A stretch of DNA of 64,000 nt from contig JADJVC010000006.1 of NCBI GenBank assembly GCA_016710685.1, forward strand, positions 851,286 to 915,285, given 5' to 3'. Within the stretch, counting starts at the first letter, position 1. Each line of letters begins with the position of its first letter. Under the pieces are notes generated by a model that searched no databases, was not told where the DNA came from, and worked only from the letters and a program-made list of their open reading frames with translations. The translations under genes were made by a program, and so were the position numbers. Shown in pieces: positions 59,085 through 64,000 of the stretch. Origin of the DNA: Flavobacteriales bacterium. GTDB taxonomy: Bacteria; Bacteroidota; Bacteroidia; Flavobacteriales_F; PHOS-HE28.

Positions 59085-59092
59085 TACTTTTG
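59085..59092 (+). promoter_or_regulatory. Very close -7 box of tatA
   Basis: TACTTTTG is an exact TAnnTTTG and ends five bases before the tatA ATG, so transcription would start at or near the start codon and give a leaderless or nearly leaderless mRNA. Confidence 0.45.
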
Positions 59093-59097
59093 GCCAC

Positions 59098-59388
59098 ATG
59101 CCAGCACCGCTTCTTTTTGACATCAGTGGCGGTGAACTGATCATCGTTCTGCTCTTTGTGCTGATCTTCTTTGGATCGAAAGGAATACCGGACATGGCGC
59201 GGACCATGGGTCGCATGATGCGCCAGGTGCGCGATGCTGGATCCGAGGTGCAACGGGAGATCCACAAGGGCGCCAACGAAGTGCGGAGGTCCGTTGCTGA
59301 ACATCAGCGCGAGTTACGCGCGGCAGCGGAGGATCCACCACCGGCACCCCAAGAGCACGTCGATCCGGAGGGGAAGCCCAGCCCATGA
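59098..59388 (+). CDS. tatA: Twin-arginine translocase subunit TatA family protein
   Basis: TatA forms the pore of the twin-arginine pathway for folded proteins. The 96-residue protein has a short membrane helix (ELIIVLLFVLIFFGSKGIPD) with the FGxxxxPD-type turn that all TatA/B share, followed by the amphipathic helix MARTMGRMMRQVRDAGSEVQ. The charged tail ends EGKPSP. TatA and TatB cannot be separated reliably by eye; TatA is the usual Bacteroidota form. It overlaps the antiporter gene by four bases (ATGA). Confidence 0.88.
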   Translation: MPAPLLFDISGGELIIVLLFVLIFFGSKGIPDMARTMGRMMRQVRDAGSEVQREIHKGANEVRRSVAEHQRELRAAAEDPPPAPQEHVDPEGKPSP

Positions 59389-60315
59389 CGGACTACCTGC
59401 TGACCCTCGGCGGCCTGATCGCGCTTGTCATCGGCGCGGAACTGATGGTGCGCGGATCGGTCGACCTCGCGTTGCGCGCTCGGATCTCCCCATTGGTAGT
59501 GGGGCTCACAGTCGTTTCCATCGGCACATCGGCCCCGGAGCTATTGGTCAGCCTTTTCGCGGCCGCGAAGGGCTCATCCTCCATTGCCATTGGCAACGTG
59601 GTGGGTTCGAACATCATCAACATTTCGTTCATACTTGGGCTCAGCATTCTGGTCTTTCCCTTGGAAGTGGACCGCGAGGCCAAACGAATTCACTGGCCGG
59701 TGGTGATGATCGTTTCGGTGTTGTTCTGGTGGTTGGTACAGGATGATGCGTTCGCCCGGTGGGAAGGTGCTGTCTTTCATTGCGCTTCGTGGGCTATGTG
59801 GGTTGGATGATCGTCTCCTCAAGACGTGGGTCAAAGGAGCGAGCCCGTGTGCCAGCCACCATGCCAGATATGGAAGGCTCTGGTGCTGCTCGTTGTAGGA
59901 GTAACTGGCCTGGCCAAAGGGTGCCGAGTGGTTCGTTGATGGTGCTTCGGCCATTGCAAGCACGATGGGCGTTAGTGAGCAACTCATCGGGGTGACCGTT
60001 GTGGCTGTTGGTACTTCACTGCCCGAGTGGTCACCTCCATGATCGCCGCGTTCCGCAAGCAGCCGGACATTTCCTTGGGGAATCTGCTGGGCAGCAATGT
60101 TTTCAACATCCTTGGTATTCTCGGCGTAACGGCCGTCCTCAAGCCGATCCCGGTGGACCATGTCGCCTTCCGCACGGTGACCTTCAGATAATGCTGGCGA
60201 GCGTGCTGCTCTTGTATCCACTGATGCGGTTCACGGACAAGCTTGGGCGCTGGCAGGTGCGGTCCTGGTCGTCTTCTATGCGGGCTACATCGCCCTTGTC
60301 CTGCACCGCGGCTGA
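59385..60315 (+). CDS. Calcium/sodium antiporter (YrbG/CaCA family), several frameshifts
   Basis: The reconstructed protein is about 310 residues. The first half is open (MTDYLLTLGGLIALVIGAEL): repeat 1 has GLTVVSIGTSAPELLVSLFA and SIAIGNVVGSNIINISFILG, the alpha-1 motif of CaCA exchangers. After a break near 59775 the second repeat is spread over at least three frames. Its pieces are GVSEQLIGVTVVAVGTSLPE, then SLGNLLGSNVFNILGILGVT and a last helix VVFYAGYIALVLHRG ending at 60315. Both repeats have the acidic GTSxPE signature, so the intact gene would exchange cations. Clustered indels suggest poor consensus rather than decay, but I cannot rule out decay. Confidence 0.75.
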
Positions 60316-60454
60316 AAGATCCCACGAAGCCGCAAGGCAGCGACCGACCGGAAGGTCTCGTTGAGAATTGAGTTTGTTCTTGATCAGGTGTCTCTGTGAT
60401 GGGGTGTTCATAAAGAATATGACCACTATTCTGCACCTGACCCCCTTCGCGAAA

Positions 60455-60462
60455 TACCTTCG
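60455..60462 (+). promoter_or_regulatory. Possible -7 box of the glutamine synthetase gene
   Basis: TACCTTCG lies 23 bases before ATG 60486 and resembles the gyrB and porE boxes. Confidence 0.3.
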
Positions 60463-60485
60463 CGGTAGAAAACAACCCTATTTTC

Positions 60486-62345
60486 ATGCCTACCCCCCAG
60501 ATCCGTGGAAAAGCGCTCGAAGATGTCCTGAACCGCTCTCCGCGCTTTTCGGAGCCCCCTTCGCAGAAGATCAGCGACTATTTCGGATCGAACGTCTTCA
60601 ATGAGGACGCCATGCGGATGTTCCTCACCGAGGATGCCTGGTACGCCGTGCGACAGGCCGCGAACCATGGGCCCGGATCGACCGCAAGTTGGCGGACCAG
60701 GTGGCCAGCGGTATGCAGGAATGGGCGGCCAACAAGGGGGCGACGCACTACACCCATTGGTTCCAACCGCTCACCGGCCTCAGCGCGGAGAAGCACGATG
60801 CCTTCTTCGAACCCATCGGTGGAGGGAGAAGTATTGAGCGGTTCGATGGCACCATGCTGGTGCAGCAGGAGCCGGACGCCAGCAGCTTCCCCAGCGGAGG
60901 CCTGCGCAACACCTTCGAGGCCCGCGGCTATACCGCTTGGGACCCCAGCAGCCCGGCCTTCGTCATCGGCCGCACGCTGTGCATTCCACCATCTTCATCA
61001 GCTACACCGGTGATGCGTTGGACTACAAGATGCCATTGCTCCGGGCTATCCGGCAGTGGATGAGGCTGGCACCGCCGTCTGCCAGTACTTCGACAAGGAT
61101 GTGAACAAGGTGGTCTCCCCCCTGGGCTGGGAACAGGACGGCACAATGAAGTAGCGCCGAACCAATTCGAATGCGCCCCGGTCTTCGAGGAGATGAATCT
61201 CGCTGTGGATCACAACGTGTTGCTGATGGACATCATGGAGAAGGTGGCCCACAAGCACGACTTCCGGGTGCTGCTCCATGAGAAGCCCTATGCCGGCGTG
61301 AACGGCAGCGGCATGTCCTGCGCCAGCATCGCCAGCGCTGGAAACGACCACCGGTTAGGTGCGAACGAGGCCCCGCCAGCGATCATCTCGGTCTTCATCG
61401 GGGAGCATCTGAGCAACCTGCTGGACGATCTGGAGAAGAACATCAAGGGCACCATGTCCCCGGACCGCAAGACCGAGTTGAAGCTCGACATCGGCCGCAT
61501 TCCCTCGGTCATGTTGGACAATACCGACCGCAACCGGACCAGCCCATTCGCATTCACCGGCAACAAGTTCGAGTTCCGTGCGGTGGGCAGCAGTGCGAAT
61601 TGTGCGGGGTCCATGACCGTCCTCAACACCATTGTGGCGGCTCGGTTGATCCGCTTCAAACAGGATGTGGATGCGTTGATCAAGAAGGGCACCAAAAAGG
61701 ACGAGGCGATCCTCCGGGTCCTGCGAGACCTCATTGCAGGCAGCAAGGCGATCCGTTTTGAGGGGAACGGCTATGGTGACGAGTGGGTGAAGGAGGCAGC
61801 TAAGCGTGGGCTCAACAACGTGAAGGACACCCCCCGGGCGCTGGATGTGTGGCAGCGGGATGAGACCCGAAAACTGTTCACGGACATGGAGGTCCTCAGT
61901 CCTGGCGAAATGAACGCCGGCACGAGTCGAGCTGCACAGCTACACGCTGAAAGTGCAGATCGAGAGCCGCGTAGCGGGTGATCTGGCCAAGAACCACATC
62001 GTACCCGTTGCGATCACGTACCAAAATCGACTGATCGAGAACGTGAAGGGCTTGCGCGAAGTACTTTCTGCGGAAAAGGCCAAGAAGGCCACGGCCACTC
62101 AACTGGACCTGATCGAGCAGATAAGCGAACACATCGCCCAGATCATGACCATGGTCGATGAAATGGTGGAGGCCCGGAAGAAGGCCAACGCATTGGAGCA
62201 TGCGCGTGAGAAGGCGATCGCCTACTGCGATGAGGTCAAACCCTTCCTGGACGGTATCCGTTACCATGCCGACAAGTTGGAACTCCTCGTGGATGATGAA
62301 CTGTGGCCCCTACCGAAAATGCAGGAGCTGCTCTTCACGCGATGA
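60486..62345 (+). pseudogene. glnN: Glutamine synthetase type III, frameshifted and with two internal deletions
   Basis: Glutamine synthetase III (GlnN) joins ammonia to glutamate. Pieces run in order over several frames. These are PRFSEPPSQKISDYFGSNVF, then ATHYTHWFQPLTGLSAEKHD with LVQQEPDASSFPSGGLRNTF, and LDYKMPLLRAIRAVDEAGTA by inference. RHNEVAPNQFECAPVFEEMN, LAVDHNVLLMDIMEKV and GNDHRLGANEAPPAI follow, and VDDELWPLPKMQELLFTR is the end. Two blocks are missing. One, of about 65 codons, lies between LGWEQ (near 61138) and RHNEVAPNQFE. The other, of about 45 codons, lies near 61315, where the GSG-KHNNWS and following segments should be. The loss includes conserved active-site parts, so the sequence as given cannot make an enzyme. 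Confidence 0.8.
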
Positions 62346-62432
62346 TCGGCGGGTTTTCGGGTCGTGGACCCTGTGCTGATAGGCCCGATATCATGTGCCC
62401 TAACGAGGGGTTTCGTCATTGACGGAACTCAT

Positions 62433-62440
62433 TATCTTCG
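62433..62440 (+). promoter_or_regulatory. Possible -7 box of the porE-like gene
   Basis: TATCTTCG, the same octamer as before gyrB, lies 34 bases before ATG 62475. Confidence 0.35.
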
Positions 62441-62474
62441 CCGCGACCGTAAAAGGAACCACATCCCAGAACCG

Positions 62475-64000
62475 ATGATCACAAGGAAGATCCTGGCCTG
62501 CCTCACCGCGAGCTTCGTGCTATCGCTCACGTCGATGGCCCAGGGCCGATTGGCCGATGAGGCCGATGATGCGTTCGGCAAGGGCTTTTTCTTCAATGCG
62601 ATCGAACTGTACAAGAAGGCATACACGGTCGAGAAGAAGGCAAGCGTCAAGGCCGAACTGATCTACAAGGTGGCTGAGAGCTACCGCGCATTGGGCGACG
62701 TAGAGCAAGCGCAGGTTTGGTACGAGAAGGCCAACAAGGCGCAGTACACCGATCCGGTGACCTATTTCTGGATCGGGGAAATGGCAAGCAGCAAGAGCAA
62801 AGTACGCCGAGGCCATCGCGGCCTACAACAAGTACAAGGAGAAGAAGAGCAACGATCCACGGGCCGATGCAGGGGTCGCGGCCTGCCAGATGGCGCAGAA
62901 GTGGAAGGACAGCCCTACGCGCTACAGCGTGGACCCGGAAGTACTGCTGAACACGCCCCAGTACGACTTCACTCCGGCCTTCGCGGACAAGAAGAACGAG
63001 ACATTGGTCTTCACCCAGCACCCGGCCAGCATCCACCGGGGGAATACGGACCGGATCGTCGGAGAAGCTTCAGTGACCTGTTCACCAGCACCCGGGATCG
63101 TCTTGGGGAAATGGAGCGAGCCGGTGAAGCTGCCGATAGCATCAATACCGAAGGCAACGAAGGCGCCCATCTTCAACAGCAAGCGTACCATCATGTATTT
63201 CACCCGCTGCCCTTCCGAGAAGAAGAAGGTCTTCGGTTGCGACATCTGGATGAGCAAGAAGGTGGGTAACAACTTCAGTGCACCGGTGATGCTCGCCTTG
63301 AAGCCTGCGGCGGCGAAGGAGGATACCCTGGCCATCGGCCACCCGGCGCTATCCGACGGGGATGACATGCTCGTGTTCCCGAGCGATGTGAAGTTCCAGG
63401 CCACAAGGGCGGCAAGGACCTCGTAAACGGTGACTCGAAGGCGATGCTCACCACCGGCCAACCGGTGAACCTGGGCGCTGAGGGTCAACTCCGGCGAAGG
63501 ACGAGATGTTCCCATTTCCTGCGTCCCGACGGAACCCGTTCTTCTCTTCGACGGGCCATCCGGTATGGGCGGTATGGACATGTTCATGGCGGAGAAGACC
63601 GGCGAAGGGACCTGGGGCCATGTGGAGAACTTGAAGGCCCCGCTGAACAGTGCCGCCGATGATTTCGGGATCGCGTTCGACGGCGAGTTCGATCGCGGTT
63701 TCTTCACCAGCAACCGCCCCGGCGGAAAGGGCTGGAGGACGATATCTGGCGTCTCCACATGCCTGACATGGTGTTCGCACTGCAAGGCAACGCGTACGAC
63801 AAACTGAGCCGGGACAACCACTTGTGGAGCCAAGGTGAGCGTACAAAGGTAGGCACGAACGGGTCGAACTTCAGCGGCCTGACGGACGACAACCCGGGAT
63901 TCGCCTTCGTGGAGGAACGGGAAGGACCGCTACATCAAGGAAGGGTGAGCTACAGCATCCTCGCCGAGCGCGAGGGCTACCTGGTGGTGAAGGACCAGAT
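62475..64000 (+). CDS. PorE-like TPR/PD40/OmpA family protein of the T9SS (partial, frameshifted)
   Basis: The protein begins with a signal peptide (MITRKILACLTASFVLSLTS then MAQGRLADEADDAFGKG). TPR-like repeats (AIELYKKAYTVEKKASVKAE, YRALGDVEQAQVWYEKANKA) come next. Blades typical of the WD40-like PD40 region follow (FTPAFADKKNETLVFTQH, FNSKRTIMYFTRCPSEKKK, IGHPALSDGDDMLVFPSD). This order and wording match the PorE family, which ends with an OmpA domain outside the window. PorE links the T9SS to peptidoglycan. At least five breaks (about 62806, 63060-63140, 63405, 63500 and later) cut the frame. The first of these looks like an extra A in AGCAAAGTACGCC. The gene runs off the right edge. Confidence 0.78.

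Overview
The window looks like a chromosomal segment of a fairly GC-rich Bacteroidota (probably Flavobacteriales-like) bacterium. Evidence: type A and type B type IX secretion system (T9SS) sorting domains, a fused SecDF, a type III glutamine synthetase, a PorE-like OmpA protein, DUF5606 and promoter boxes close to TAnnTTTG. Coding density is high and most genes are housekeeping or cell-envelope genes.

Layout. 1-5.6 kb: the end of an 'asparagine synthetase B'-type gene, DUF5606, a surface pentahaem cytochrome with a T9SS tail, a small lipoprotein and a dipeptidyl peptidase IV. 5.7-15 kb: murB, two overlapping glycosyltransferases, ftsE, and a large TPR protein coupled to an outer-membrane beta-barrel. 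15-20.5 kb: a REP-associated tyrosine transposase inside its own palindromes, gyrB, and a T9SS beta-propeller-like protein bracketed by two decayed copies of a winged-helix tail. 20.5-35.5 kb: a nearly complete purine/urate catabolic island (xdhC, puuD, allB, alc, uraD, uraH, a DUF6986 aldolase-like enzyme, xdhB, xdhA). It is interrupted by YwqK/MORN-like genes and a GIY-YIG-like gene, and is littered with palindromic repeats, two of them in frame inside xdhC and xdhA.

35.6-52.4 kb, minus strand, is the most striking part: an ECF-type sigma factor, a single-pass membrane protein with two PKD domains and a T9SS type-B-like C-terminus, a 1220-residue adhesin, and a giant adhesin of about 3590 residues with about 31 tandem 79-residue modules. 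I read this as a possible self-contained surface-adhesin system in which sigma factor and membrane PKD protein control or sense adhesin export. That link is inference. 52.6-64 kb: mdh, an FG-GAP/T9SS protein, secDF, tatA, a Na+/Ca2+ antiporter, glutamine synthetase III and a porE-like gene that runs off the window.

Many obviously real genes are broken by one-base shifts (puuD, xdhB, the giant adhesin about seven times, secDF twice, the FG-GAP protein twice, and almost everything after 59.8 kb). Most can be restored by adding one base, so I read them as consensus errors of a long-read or low-coverage assembly rather than decay. The exception is the glutamine synthetase gene, which also lacks two internal blocks. 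No rRNA, tRNA, CRISPR array or prophage was recognised by eye.
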